Shown here: in pieces, positions 1-11,755 of the stretch
How the letters are laid out: the number at the start of each line of letters is the position of its first letter
Position numbering within the stretch: position 1 is the stretch's first letter
DNA from: Eonycteris spelaea
Lineage: Eukaryota; Chordata; Mammalia; Chiroptera; Pteropodidae
Direction of reading: 5' to 3'
DNA length: 64,000 bases
Assembly (NCBI GenBank): GCA_003508835.1
Contig: PUFA01000144.1
Span: forward strand, 1,302,001-1,366,000
Made by a program: the position numbers and the translations under genes
The notes under the pieces: model-generated
Seen by the model: the letters and a program-made list of their open reading frames with translations, nothing else
What the model was told of the DNA's origin: nothing
Database searches by the model: none

Positions 1-2464
1 CTGAGCACTTGACATGTAGTTGGTGTGAGTGAGGAACTGAATTTAATTTACTTTAATTAATTTTCATGGGCATAGCTGCTCATGGCAAGTGGCTGTATTG
101 GACAGTGCAATTCTAGAGGCTGTTCTTTCTCTCTCTATTAGAGTAAGACTGAATTTCTGACTTCATGAGACCTTCATATCCCCTTTCCCTAGAGTGTTCT
201 GTAAATGTTTAGCAGCTGCCTTCCAAATTCCCATCTTGCCTCCCTGGTCTGCTTGCAGCCCCCTCTCTAGCTCAAAGCCTGGTTCAGAAATCCTTCCCGA
301 AGGGCTGGGAGCATGCACTCAGTGTGCTATGACTGGCTCACAAGTGAAGCTTATCACAGTTATTATTTCATTGTAAGAAATAGCTCCATTAATAGTAACA
401 TATTTCTTTGTTTACTTTATCCAGGAACAAGTCACACCCACAGAGAGAGAGACTGTTCAAAGGAACTAGCAAGGAAAGTTAATAAAAATTAAGTCAAACT
501 CAAGGCCCATCAGGCTTTCTTCCCTGATATTTGAATCATCTCATATGTGCCTGGTAAACTGTGCAGTGTGAGGTGGTAGATGGCTTTGACATGGGACAGA
601 AAGTTCCCCTGTTTAGTCACTGGCTCATCAGAGCTCCAGCTGTCACCTCCCCCATGTTTGGGCCTAATTTCAGCAGTGTGGAGGTTTGTACTGAGCCATC
701 TACACTCTAACTCGTAACACATGATCCAGTGACTGTAGTCACACCGCCTACCCTGGGGATGGTAACAGGCCCTCAAGAAACACTGGGTGGATGTATGGGT
801 GAACGGTATCACTTCTGGAATATAAAAGATGGTTAGTCAAGACCTTGGACATATGGGGCAGACAGGTGGCTGCCTCCCTGCCATAGTGGCATTAAGCCTC
901 TCTTGGCCAGGTCTGAGAACATTAGGTCCTCATACCTACTCCTGCCTCTGCCAGGCCATTCTGCAATGCACAGATGCTTCTAGAGGAAGTTTTTGTGTGT
1001 TTGTTTTTGTCATCATTGTTTTTGCCACAACAGAGCATAAAAAATTTCCCAGAACTAGCCATAGAATAATAACTCAGCAATTGAGTTCTTCTGTGCTGAG
1101 TTAATTTTCTTCAATCTATGGTGTCTTTCTGGCTCCTGCTCCCCCCATCACACTTCCTCAATGCTGTTGGAGATTTTCAGTTTCTCCTATCTCCTATAGT
1201 GGTTCTAACGATTTCTGTGGGTCTCTGGGGGCGGGGGGGGGGGGCGGGAAGGAGGAGGGTAGTCCATGAGGCTTGAATTCTCGTAACCTGCCTGTTTTTC
1301 TCTTCTCCTGTGCTGGCTCCAGTTGGTGACATCACCCAAGAGGCCAAGTGAAGACTTCTGGTTATGCTACTGCTAGGAGAGGGGTCTTCCCTCCCAACTC
1401 TGATGCTGCTTCTGAACTTCATCTGCATGGTCACAAAAATCACACTGGCACTGGGCTGGGTGACACAGAGGCTACTAGGGTGGGGAAAATACCCTGCATC
1501 TGCCACAATTCCCCACTCTTTCATTTTCTCCATAAATTGTGTGCCTACAATTTGCCTCTTTCTAGGACAGATACAAGTCTTTGCAAGTTACAGTCTCTGA
1601 CCTAGAGAGACACAGAGCTGTATACAGTTTTTCAAATTCCCTCCTCCCATTGTAGTCCTGCCCAAACCCTCCTATCTTTCTTTCAGATCATCTACACAGC
1701 CTTAGAGTAAGTGATCAGCCCCACTATCCTGTGAGTTATAGATGGAACATCTTCAACATAGCAGTTAACTAAGGAGTAAGATTTAAGAAAAATTTTGACT
1801 AAGGTGCCAGAATGCACTGATGTCAAGCAAACCCTTTGGAAGCATACTGCCAAATTGTTTTCAAAATGTCAAATTATTTTTTTACTAGAGCTGAGTCTAT
1901 TCACTCTTATGATGATGTCTGTCCAACAGGAAGTTGAATCAAGTATGTCTTGCTCCCTGGTGTATAACATAATATGACATCTCAGTCCCTGGTGGGAGGT
2001 AAGGGGTGACTGCAAGCTGGCACCTGGAAATGAGGGTATGGGATAGGTACACAGACCCCTGGTGAAGGTCAAGGAAGCCCAGTCAGGGCAGAGTCCTCTT
2101 CAGACAACAATACAAGGGCAGAGTCCTCTTCAGATAACAATACAGGATTGAAGCACGACACATGTAGATAGGTGGTAAGTCTGAATACAATTAAAATCAG
2201 TGGAAGAAAGATTCTACAATGCCATATAAATTTTAGTAGTTGAATGTATGCCATAAACACAAATTAAGTTTGAAAACCACAAGTATAGAAGGACATAGAA
2301 AGAAAAGAATCAAAAACAATGGGAAAAGCTATTGATTCAATGCATTAAAGATAAGAATGAAGGGAGTAAGCTTAATGATGGAATGACATTTTGAAATAAT
2401 GAGAGATGTTTAGGAAGCTCTCAGAGCTGATCTCTGTCCTTGCAGTAAGAAGTGAAGTCATCTG
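1..2464. other. Upstream / intron 1 sequence, no exon recognised
   Basis: No coding exon, RNA gene or confident interspersed repeat was recognised here. It should be intron 1 of the longer ARHGAP25 isoform, whose first exon lies outside the window, because the acceptor at 3270-3271 implies splicing from further upstream. It holds an impure G-tract (1227-1248) and a 30 bp unit repeated twice in tandem (2086-2115 and 2116-2145, two or three mismatches). The open frames in this stretch are short, overlap on both strands and have no recognisable domain. Confidence 0.6.
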
Positions 2465-2610
2465 TTGATAAAAATAATGAGTAACATTTGCTTACCTTGG
2501 ACCAGGGACTGTGCTAAGTGGTTTACGTATGTTGGCTTGCTGTTTCTCTGCAACGATTCCATAGAGAAGGGACTATCCTAGTTTAACAAGCGAGGAAACT
2601 GAAGCTCTGG
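2465..2610 (-). repeat. MIR SINE fragment
   Basis: The order 'ctgtgctaagtg', a run of middle bases, then 'gaggaaactgaagctc' is the reverse complement of the MIR core region. The copy is heavily diverged, as expected for this ancient tRNA-derived SINE. Confidence 0.65.
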
Positions 2611-2639
2611 TCCGGTATAAAGGGCTGTAATCACTCTCA

Positions 2640-3271
2640 GCAGACAGGGGACAGAATGGCAATTCGACACTTGGCAGGAAAATTCAGGCGGTGCCAGCTT
2701 CCTGCCTGCTGGCTGCGTGGAGTGGGGCCAGGGGCGTTGGGGGTCTGCTGGGGAAGGGCTCTACTTGACAGTGAGGCCAGAGCGAACACAACAGCTCCTT
2801 CTTGGTGAAGGATGCCCGGCAACTTCCGGTGCGGCTGCAGCTGCGTGGGACTCACTCACCCTGAACCCTCAGAGCCAGATATTATTTTCTACTCTCTCTT
2901 GTCAGATACTGACTCCCACGCAGGAAAAAGGAAGCACCTTTTGTCATATGCTGCGGCCACTTCCTCTGCAGAACGCTCCAGCCAATCTTTCGCTTTGTAG
3001 AATGAGGGGGCCGACCCGGCTGCCGGACTGTGGGCGCCAGGCCTCTGGGTCTCGCCTCCTTCTCTGTCTCGGTCGGGCCTCCTCCGGAGAAGGCCCCTCT
3101 GCGGGTCGCTGGGGACTTTCTCTGATACGGATCTGGACCCTTGAGCCGGACCTGGCGGGGGCCCCACCCGCTACTCAGCCCCCTCGGGGGTTCCTCTCTC
3201 GCCTCCCCGCCCACTCTTTGCACACTGCTTCATGTCCCTCAGTCAGTCCGCCTGTCCGTTCCTCTCCATAG
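2640..3271 (+). promoter_or_regulatory. ARHGAP25: Candidate alternative promoter / 5' UTR of ARHGAP25
   Basis: The block is clearly richer in GC and CpG than the surrounding intronic DNA, especially 2990-3230. It contains a CCAAT box (2982-2986) and, on the minus strand, a GAGGAAGTG match to the PU.1/ETS consensus (about 2958-2967), plus another CTTCCGG ETS-like site (2824-2830). PU.1 control would suit a gene expressed in neutrophils and macrophages; that link is inference from known expression of the family member. The open frame from ATG 3232 runs without interruption into exon C1 and matches, from memory, the N-terminus of a human isoform. A transcript starting here would therefore read straight into C1 without splicing. 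The transcription start itself cannot be read from sequence. Confidence 0.6.
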
Positions 3272-3471
3272 CTCGGTCGAGGAGTGTGATGACCGGCGAG
3301 CAGATGGCGGCTTTTCACCAGGCGTCCACTCCCAACCCGCTGGAAAGGCCTATCAAGATGGGCTGGCTGAAGAAACAGAGGTCCATCGTGAAACACTGGC
3401 AGCAGAGGTACTTCGTGCTGAGGGCGCAGCAGCTTTACTACTACAAGGACGAGGAAGACGTGAAGCCACAG
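3232..3471 (+). CDS. ARHGAP25: ARHGAP25 coding exon C1 (N-terminus and start of PH domain)
   Basis: Encodes residues 1-80 of the short-promoter isoform. Two in-frame starts are visible. ATG 3232 gives MSLSQSACPFLS and has T at -3 (weak context). ATG 3289 gives MTGEQMAAFH and has G at -3. The exon can also be entered by splicing: an acceptor AG at 3270-3271 follows a pyrimidine-rich tract, so the exon would begin at 3272 and continue a frame from an upstream exon outside the window (reading ...A-R-S-R-S-V-M). From about residue 40 the PH domain begins (IKMGWLKKQRS, then WQQRYFVLR and LYYYKDEED). It ends on a complete codon, CAG, at donor GT 3472-3473 (phase 0). The PH domain of this family binds membrane phosphoinositides. 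Identity is strong: nearly every residue agrees with the human protein as I recall it. Confidence 0.93.
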
Positions 3472-3504
3472 GTACTGGCCAGGCTGAGCTGTCCCCATTA
3501 CCAA

Positions 3505-3537
3505 TTCTCTCTGTCTCTCTGTCTCTCTCTCTGTCTC

Positions 3538-3591
<54 letters not shown>

Positions 3592-3600
3592 CCCCCCTCT
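3505..3600 (+). repeat. (CT)n / (CTCTGT)n microsatellite
   Basis: Nearly pure pyrimidine run of CT repeats with interspersed CTGT, only about 35 bases after the donor of exon C1. It creates spurious open frames on both strands (serine/leucine on plus, arginine/glutamate on minus). Confidence 0.97.
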
Positions 3601-3929
3601 TCCCTCCTGGCTCCAGCACACAGGAAGTGTCGCTGGAGCCTACCTAGATGGCATATAAACTCACAGGGGCCTTAATATTAGGATTTGACACACATCCGTC
3701 TGCAACGAGGTTGCTCTCTCCTTTTCGCTACTTTCTAGATATAGAACCTGAGCTGCAAAGATGACAGTGTGATCCTTCTCCAGGAAGCCCGGAGATGGAC
3801 ACTGTGGAGCTTCCTAAGTGCAGCTCTAACTCAAGGCTGGCAACACCGTCTTGAGGAGGACTCTGAGTATATGAGAGCTCAGATAGAGTAGATTTGGGTT
3901 CAAGAAAAATGATTTGGGGCTTTCGTGTA

Positions 3930-4740
3930 TTTGTTCAATCAATATTTATTGAGCATCTGCTATATGATACTGTTCTGGGTACTTGAAATAAACAAGCAAG
4001 TAAAGCAGATAAAAATCCCTGCCATGTAGAACTCAGAAGACGGAGGGAAAGGTAGAGAATAAACATAATAAATAAGGAAAGCTATATGGTTTGTTGGAAA
4101 ATGACTACTTCTATGAAGAAAAAATAGAATGGATTAAAGGGAGACAAGTGTTTGAAGGATGTGTTACAATTTTTAAAAGGGTGGTCAGAATGAGTTCATG
4201 AGGAAGGTGACATCTGAGCAAAGACTAAGGAGAAGTAAATAATCAAGCAGATCTCTGGGGAAAGAGCACTTCAGACAGAGGGCACGGCCCGAGCGAAGGC
4301 CCTAAGGTGGAGCATATCTGATGTCCTTGGGGAATTGCAAGGAGGTCAGTGGGAGCAGCAGAACTAAGAATGAGAGGATCAGAGGGGATGAGGTCAGAGA
4401 AGTGGGGGTGGTTGAGGGGGATTGCAGCACAGATTACAAAAGGCATTGCAGCCACTGCGAGGACTTGGGTGTTTACACCGAGGGTGATGGAGAGTTCCCA
4501 GGAGAAAGGGAACATTTTTTTGCCTTATGTTGTAAAAAAGATGGCTCTGTTGTGTTCAAAAATAGATGTAGGACCTGAGGAAGGAGGCAATTCAGGTGAG
4601 AAGTTATGATGTTTGGGATCTCAGTAGAAGCTGTGTGCTGGAGGAAAATGATCCGATTTCTCATGTACTTTGAAAAGAAAGCAAACAGGATTTTCCGATG
4701 TAGATGGGGCTATAGAGGGCTTTGGTCCTAAAGATTGGGC
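3930..4740 (-). repeat. L2 LINE, 3' portion
   Basis: Begins with 'atatttattgagcatctg', the reverse complement of the L2 3' end, followed by the L2 order: 'aaaaatccctgcc', 'gtggtcagaatgag', 'ggtgacatctgagcaaag', 'gcaaggaggtcagtg', 'ggaggcaattcaggtgag'. These correspond to the 3' UTR and the last part of the CR1/L2 reverse-transcriptase ORF. It is antisense to ARHGAP25, diverged and non-coding. Confidence 0.8.
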
Positions 4741-5435
4741 CTAAGTCTTTTCTCTTTTCACCATTGATTCCTCATGGCTATTGTGGTGCATGAGAGTGAC
4801 AGGGATTGTATTACCAATTACTCTGGGATCTCAGGTGTAAGTAAACTCTGTGTCAGAGCAACCAGGAAAATTAGTCACCCTATCTAGCGCTTGTGTCTCT
4901 GGAGGAGTAAGAGTGAGCTTGGCCAGAAGTAACTTATTAGGGAAAACAGACTCTAGAACCTTCTAGAACCAGAAAAAAAAAAACTCAAGAAGGATGAGGA
5001 TATTGGGGGTGCATGGCAGGGTATGTAAGAAAGGTGACAGCCATTTTGGAAGAGGAATATTATCTTTTAAGAGCAGACTTGAGGATCCGTGATGCATCAG
5101 CAGCACCTGGTTAAACAGGCCCTTTACTTGGGAGCTATTAGAGTCTGTCACTGCGGAGGCTGCTCAAGGGCCAGAGACCCCGCTACAGACTGGGTTTTTA
5201 GTGTCCTGTGCATGGAAGTCGGACTCTCTTCTCTTTATGAACAACTCAGTCCCTATCAGAGCAATTACAGGCTCAGAGGATAGCGACTGGTGCATTAATA
5301 GCCGATGTAAGAAGTCTTCCCATCTGCAGAGCGTGAGGGAAATGGCAACAATGTGTGCGCCTTCCTGAAGCGGAAAGGACAGTTCGGTAGGGTTACTCCC
5401 ACAAGGCGTGGAGGGTGAGAGGAGGCACTCGCTAT

Positions 5436-5600
5436 CTCCAAGTTCGTGTTCTTTTCCTGGCTCTACTACCATCTGGCCATGTAATTATTTAATTTTTCTG
5501 GACTCTTTTTTTGTAAAATGAAACAATCATGACTGGTTTTCATTTATCACAGGATCAAATGATATGAAGCATGTGTAAAAAAAAAACTGTTTTGCAAAAG
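5436..5600 (+). repeat. MIR SINE fragment
   Basis: The order 'cctggctctactacc', 'tttgtaaaatgaaac', then 'ggatcaaatgatatgaagc' follows the second half of the MIR consensus on the plus strand. Confidence 0.55.
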
Positions 5601-5899
5601 CATAAACTGAAGTCAAAGTGTAAAATAAATTATTGAGGGTCTTAGCCTTCTCTCCTTTACTTCTAGAGAAGGAAACCCAAAGTCCTCTCAGGATTACTTT
5701 ATCCTAGGATAATTAGGTAAAGCTGCTTCTAAGATAATAAGTATGGTTTATTTCGTAGGAAAATCATACATCAGATCAATAGGTTAAGATCAATAAGTCA
5801 AATGAGAACAGCCCATAAATCGATAGCTGAAAAAAACGGTTTCTAAAATGCAATACTCATTTCAGATATAAAAAAGTTTTTTAAAAAAGCTTTTAAGAA

Positions 5900-7500
5900 T
5901 AAAATGAATTTCTTAGAAAGAATATTTTCTTTTATGTGGATATGTATGTATACTTTGACTACAAAAGCTACGTGTGTGTGCATGGTAGGAAATTTGGAAG
6001 ATTCAGAAAAGCACAAGGTAGAAAATAAAAATTATCCCATCAGCCAGAAATAGACACCTAAATCTTTACTTCTTCCAGTTTTTTCCATACGTATGCATTT
6101 TATAAACTCATCTATCCTAAGTGTAAAATTACTAGAATAATATCTTTTAATTAAAAAAATTAATAATATGTCATGAATATGGCCCCTTATTATTAAATAT
6201 TCTTCTATAATGTAATTCTTAATAGTGGCAAAATAATCTATTATATGGACATTCTATAATTTAAGTTGAGCTGATGTTTCTATATTATTATTACAAATAA
6301 GAATTAAGAGGACATCCTGTAGACTTTTCATATAGCCACTATTTTTTTTTTTAGGTAAAGAAAAATTATTCAAAATACTTTTGTTATACTTTTGTTTAAC
6401 ATTATTTTGGGACATAGACATTGCAAATATCTAGAAACAAAATGAAAGGTATAGACATAAGCTAAATTTTTGGAAAAAAATAAAGGTATATTTCTACAGT
6501 ATGTTTTACACCATTCATGATCTGGATGGTTTAAAGACTTCAATGTGAAAAATGAGTTTATAAAAACTTTAGAAGAAAATGCAGTTATCTGCATAAATTT
6601 GGAAGACAGGTTTTTTAAAGCACAGCAACAAAAACAGCAAGAGAAAGACTAATCATGTAAATGAAAATGTCTGTACCTTAAAAACAAAGAGAAAAAGCAA
6701 ATAATAAACAGGAAAAATTGTTTATATACATATGGTAAACAGATAGATATCTTAATATTTAAAATATTCTTTCAAATCTGCAAGAAGCAGCCCAGTAGAA
6801 TAATGAACAAATGACACAAATGGGCAATTTCCCCCAAAATGCAGTGGACAAAAAGCATGTATTAAGAAGTTCAGTCTCAGTAAAAACTAAAGACATGGAA
6901 TGTCAGCTAATGAGATACATTATCCCTTATCAAATTGGCAAAGATTTTTCCAGAAATTTCAGTGTCGGTCAGGACTAGGGAACAGGAATTCTCATGTGCA
7001 GCTGGTGGAAATGAAATCTGTACTACCTTCTTGAAGGGTAATATGCCGCTTAAAAATGTGAATGCTTTGACTCTGTGTTTCTAGTTTTAGGAATTTAATC
7101 TGAGTGGATGATTAACATGGATGTAGATAATTAAATTTACCTGTACATGCATGTTTTTACCACAGTGTTATTTATAATAGCAATGTAAAAACAACACCCA
7201 GTGGTAGAGCCTAAGTTATATCAGAGGACTTTTATGAATCTATACAATAGAATAAATTAAACCATCAATGCCCTAAATTAATGCTTTTTGAAACTGAAAT
7301 ATATTCATAATATAACTATTTAAAAAAAACAATTTACAACAGATTTTCTTTTCTTTGGGAAAAAATTATGAATCTGTATTTATGGAAAAAGGCTTAGAAA
7401 GAAATACACAGTGTTAACTGTGATTATCTGAGTACTAGAGTTACACATAATTTTTAATTTTATATTTTTCTGTTTACTTTCTAATATTTCTATAATATAA
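5900..7500. repeat. Old L1M-type LINE fragments, AT-rich
   Basis: Very AT-rich sequence. 6780-7260 contains diverged L1 3'-end phrases on the plus strand ('caaattggcaaagat', 'gctggtggaaatg', 'tgttatttataatagcaa'). 5900-6370 resembles another old L1 3' region in unclear orientation. No open reading frame survives. Boundaries are approximate. Confidence 0.55.
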
Positions 7501-7619
7501 ATTCATTGTAAATTTAAAAAGAACACACACACTGATCCTAAAAAACTCAAAATAGGAGACATGCCCCAAATCTTAGAGCAGTCAGATGAAAAAGGCCCTC
7601 AAGTATACTGATGATGTGT

Positions 7620-7790
7620 ACGTCAGTGGGTGCAACCTTTCTCGAAAGCAATTCAGCCAATTTTCCAAAGGGCACAAAAGATCATACCCTTTGACCCAAT
7701 TATTCTGGTTTTAAGAAACTATTTAAAAGCAATAATAAGATATATGCAGTGCTATGTCAATGAGACATATTGGACCTAATGTCCAACAAA
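7620..7790 (+). repeat. L1M 3' fragment
   Basis: Short stretch with 'gaaagcaattcagcc', 'tttgacccaattattc' and 'tgtccaac', which follow the 3' end of old mammalian L1 elements on the plus strand. Heavily diverged. Confidence 0.5.
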
Positions 7791-8889
7791 GGAGAACAAG
7801 TACATAATTATGGAACTCTTGTGCATGTACTTTCGGGAACCTTATTGCTCAACAGAAGGCAGTCTGCATTTTTTTTTCTTCCAGGTTCTCAGAGAGGTCT
7901 GTCAGGCTCTCATGACCTGGTTTTATTTAACTCATTCCAAAAGGTTCTTTGTCAGGGAAGAGTTTTAAAACAGAATCTCAGCAGAGTGCCTTTCAAGTCT
8001 GCTATAATGATGGTTTTAGACAATCCTGGCCTAATTGTCTCCTTGTCTCGTCACCTGCTTTCTGTGAAGTTACTTATGCGGTTGTCTATTGGAGATGTGC
8101 TGGTAAATGTTAAACAAATGGCTTTCTGGTTGGGGAGCTGATTTGGATGTAGAAATTGCCAATTTCTGTGGTATAAATACTCCTAACATGGCTGACTCAA
8201 GCTACGCACGTGACATCACTGAACATGGAGTTGAGATATGCAGTAGCACAATGTTTTATAGCATTGCTACCACACAGATAGATGTAAATAACCAACCGTA
8301 TGAACAGAAATAATAGTAAAATATAGTAATTAGGAAATGGTGAATTCTGAGTTGTATTACTTTTATTTTTAATATAAAATATTTCATTTTATATTGTCTA
8401 TATAATTTAACTTTTAATAACGGCTGTGTTTAACAATTAGCTCAGAGTTCCCGAAAACGTAACAGTCATCCTGAGCCAATATTAGTGGGGGTTCTGGCAC
8501 ACCACTGTCGTACTTCTCCCCCAGCATCATTGCTGCAGGACTTGTGGCCTCCAGGATTTTCATCTTTGTACAGAGTCTACCCTAATCAACTTGCCAAGTA
8601 GCAACTTAGGCCCTCCCTTGACTGGGAAAATCCTTCTTCCCATCAAAGTCCCCACCCTTAATCCCACTAATGTCTCTTTTACTATTTCCTACTCTTCCTG
8701 TCTCCTCTATTCATTTATGATGTTCAAGGCTCTCATGCTCAATATGAGGAAACAGCTTGCAATTGCCATTTATGCCTTCGTGTGATTAAGTTTAACTCTG
8801 GTTATTGCTTCTTCCAGCAAGTTAATGGGACTTATGAGTAAAGTCTTCCTTGTAATTCTAGAATCCTACTGACCAAAGTTTGAATCATA

Positions 8890-9080
8890 CCTTTCCTATT
8901 GATAGCTAGCTTTTGATCTTGGATCAGATAATTAACCTCGCTGAACCTTACTTCCTCATCTCTCCAATGGGGAAAATATCAGTCCATCCCCCGTAGAGCT
9001 TTTATGAAGATTAAATGTGATAATATATTCAGGGCATTTAGCATAGAGCCTGCTCGATATATGGTATTTATATATTTCTT
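8890..9080 (+). repeat. MIR SINE
   Basis: Contains 'ttcctcatctctccaatggg', 'gaagattaaatgtgataat' and 'gcatttagcatagagcctg' in MIR order on the plus strand. Confidence 0.75.
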
Positions 9081-9659
9081 ATTTTATTTTTACTATTTTT
9101 AGATGAAATTATTTGGGGTATCAAATATTAGTTTAGAGAGGTACTTACGAGAAGCAGGTACCTCTGAAATTATACTTCCTTATACTTCCTACCAGACAGT
9201 GTTCTCTCCTAACTAAAAATAACATGACCTTTTATCCTGGTGCCTTAACTCATGCAAAGTAGCCCAGTAGCACAATCTCAGCATCATTTTTTTCTGGGGT
9301 CGTAGATATTTAAGAATGGTGAAAACAACATAGGTAGAGATTATTTTTAAGTAATAAAACTAGAGAAATTCAAAGAAATGCAGAATTCCCTTTTATGAAC
9401 AATTTTTTTTTCTTTTTCTTCTCCTTTCCCCTTCCCTCTTCCTCCTTCTGATCTTCTTTTTCTTCTACTCTCTTACTCAGCCTTAGATTTTTTTTTTTAT
9501 TTCTAAACCCTCAAGAGACATTTATTCTTTCAGGCACCTGAGCTGACCTGAGAGGTCCTTAAGACTCTTGCCTTCATAGCTTTTTTTGTAGCCAATCCTT
9601 GTCATCCCCACTTTGTTCTAGAATAAAGACACACGTGTCTACTCAGCTCAGAAATGATG

Positions 9660-9850
9660 AGTAACTAACTCTATTACAAATTAACTATGTCCCTTTGTGT
9701 AGTAATTTAGACTTTCAAAGTGTTGGTTTCTTTGTCTGTCAAGTAGAAGTGGCAAGTCTTGCCGGGCTCTGGAGATGGAGCTGTTGTGGGGCTTTAATGA
9801 GATACTGCATGTGACAGTGCATTGTAAGTGGTGAAGCATCAAGCACACAC
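9660..9850 (+). repeat. MIR SINE
   Basis: MIR-like order on the plus strand: 'tttgtctgtcaagtagaag', then 'gctttaatgagatactgca', then the expected tail-side bases. Diverged copy. Confidence 0.55.
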
Positions 9851-9984
9851 ATGATGGAAGTGATTTGTTTTTCTAGTAACATGTTCATGTATCAGAAGTC
9901 ACATATCCTACTACACCTTCACTGTCCTCCCCCGTGGACCCCTGATCCTTTTCAGGGGACATTAAGCTGAAGGGTCCTCACCAC

Positions 9985-10190
9985 ACAGCTGTGATGGTGA
10001 AAAGCACAGGCTTTGAATTCACTTCTGAAATGAATTACCATTCTGCCTCTTACTAGCTCTGTGACGTTGGGAAAATTACAGAACCTTTCTAATCCTCAGT
10101 TTCCTTACTTGTAAATGGGCATAATGAAACCTTGCTTGGAGGATTGCTGGAAGAACTAAATGATTAATACATTCAAGGCACTTAGCAAAG
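9985..10190 (+). repeat. MIR SINE
   Basis: A well-preserved MIR: 'aaaagcacaggctttg', 'ctcttactagctctgtgac', 'cctcagtttccttacttgt', then 'ggattgctggaagaacta'. Plus strand; ends about 430 bases before exon C2. Confidence 0.85.
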
Positions 10191-10619
10191 GGGAAGACTC
10201 CATCCCCTTGAATGGCTAGCTGTGGTTCAGTCCTCAGTGTCTCTCTGGGATCCCAGCAGTTGGTATGGTCCACCCAGTCTCAATATTGCCTTCACAAAGA
10301 TCAGGTGTCTGGCCAGGAAGCTGGGTTCTTGGAAAAGCAGAAAAAGGCAAGTATTGGTGAGGATGCCCTCTCGGCTCATTCTCCTGTCAGGACCTGTTCT
10401 TTTCTCTCTAGGCACCTAGTTTGCTCTCAGACAGCTACCACTTAATTTGATCAAAGCCTGAAAAGCAGAAGGGTCCCCATTCAAAGCCAGCTTTTCATGT
10501 TCTTCTCCACCTATTCCCCTCCTTCATCCTATCATAATCCTATTTGTCCACCAATTTAATGTAGTTCATAGGTGATAAAATCGCTGCTTATCTTACAGGC
10601 TTGACTTTTGATATTTCAG

Positions 10620-10707
10620 GGTTATATGTATCTACCAGGAAGTACTATCAAAGAGATTGCCACAAACCCAGAAGAAGCAGGGAAGTTTGTCTTTGAAGTC
10701 ATTCCAG
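10620..10707 (+). CDS. ARHGAP25: ARHGAP25 coding exon C2 (PH domain)
   Basis: Residues 81-109 and the first base of codon 110. It reads GYMYLPGSTIKEIATNPEEA and continues to the FVFEVIP strand of the PH domain. Acceptor AG is at 10618-10619 and donor GT at 10708-10709 ('gtaggt'). The exon enters in phase 0 and leaves in phase 1, compatible with both neighbours. It is 88 bases long and has no frameshift. The sequence differs from the human protein as I recall it only by conservative changes such as C to Y, C to S and I to V. Confidence 0.95.
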
Positions 10708-11524
10708 GTAGGTGACAAAAGGTGGGACAGAGGTATATTACATTCTCATTTTCCATCTGGATCCTAGAAGTCAAAGCTCTAGTCAATGGATCTGTCAACA
10801 ACTAATCGGTCAACCAAATAAGGGCGCATTGTAGTTCTGTATAGAGTTAATGAATCTGTACTAGTTTATTAACTAGCAAGTGAACTAAGTGGGTGCACAT
10901 TCAGGTCAGCTCTGTAAGCACTTCGTGAACATGGACTTGGAGTCATGTATTCCACTAGGCATTGGGACACTGATCTGAAGACATTGTCCCTGCTCACTGA
11001 AAGGAATTCAGTCTAGAAGGTTAGTGGGACCTTAAAATTAACAGTTAAAATATAAATTGAACCATGTGAAATTGCCATTTCGGTAGGTGGAAAATCGTCG
11101 ACAGTCAACATTCTCCTATGGTTCAACGCGACCTAATAAGAAATGACAGCTCTGACTTACTGAGTGCTTAGCACATGTCAGGTGCTGTAATTCACCTATT
11201 ACACGTGTTCGCAGCGCACTGGAGGGTGCTTTTCCCAGTCAAGAGTTACTTTACCTTCCTCAAGTGCATTTGGGGTAAGGGGAATTTGTCTCAGGAGAGT
11301 TCGTTTGTGTTTGTGTGAATCAGTCACGCTGAGGCTGCTTCTCCCTATCCCTTGCTCCTTTGTCAGCGGAACCAGGAGCCCCAGGACTGCTGCCCCCATT
11401 GTGCAGCCAGCTGTTACCAACATAGCAGGGGAGACCGCAAGTCCCCTGAGTGCCCCCTTTGCTTAACTCCCTCCCTACCACTCACCCAGGGCAGCTGTGT
11501 GCATAAGACACTTGGTGAAGAAGG

Positions 11525-11755
11525 CAAGGTAGCAGAGAGGTTAGACATGCTCAGTTTGGAGTGACCCTGCCTAGGTCCAAATTCTGGCCCTGCCTCTTAC
11601 TATTTGTGTAATTGTGATCACATTATTTAATTTCTCCCTGCCTCTATTTCTTTATCTGTAAAATGGGGATAATGATGATGATAGTGAAGATTAAATAAAT
11701 ATATATGAAACATTTCTCACAGTGCCTGGTATACAGTTAATACCATGTAAGTATC
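11525..11755 (+). repeat. MIR SINE, near full length
   Basis: 'ggtagcagagaggttag' (A-box side), 'ctgcctcttactatttgtg', 'tctgtaaaatggggataat' and 'agtgcctggtatacagtta' follow the MIR consensus in order on the plus strand. This is one of the best MIR copies in the window. Confidence 0.88.

Larger units (their letters stand above)
3472..10619 (+). other. ARHGAP25: ARHGAP25 intron C1-C2
   Basis: The intron begins with a long CT microsatellite, then an antisense L2, then AT-rich old L1M pieces and MIR fragments (listed separately). I see nothing assignable in 4745-5435 or 7800-8890, apart from chance open frames. The acceptor is 'atatttcag' at 10611-10619, with a modest pyrimidine tract. Confidence 0.85.

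Noticed and set aside
2717..3271. 184-codon plus-strand open frame upstream of exon C1
   Set aside because: It overlaps the GC-rich promoter block, shares no domain with any family I know, and is in a different frame from the real exon. GC-rich DNA yields long chance frames.
3141..3647. 168-codon plus frame and opposing 148-codon minus frame across the CT repeat
   Set aside because: Their length is produced by the CT microsatellite, which lacks stops; the sequences are low-complexity Ser/Leu or Arg/Glu.
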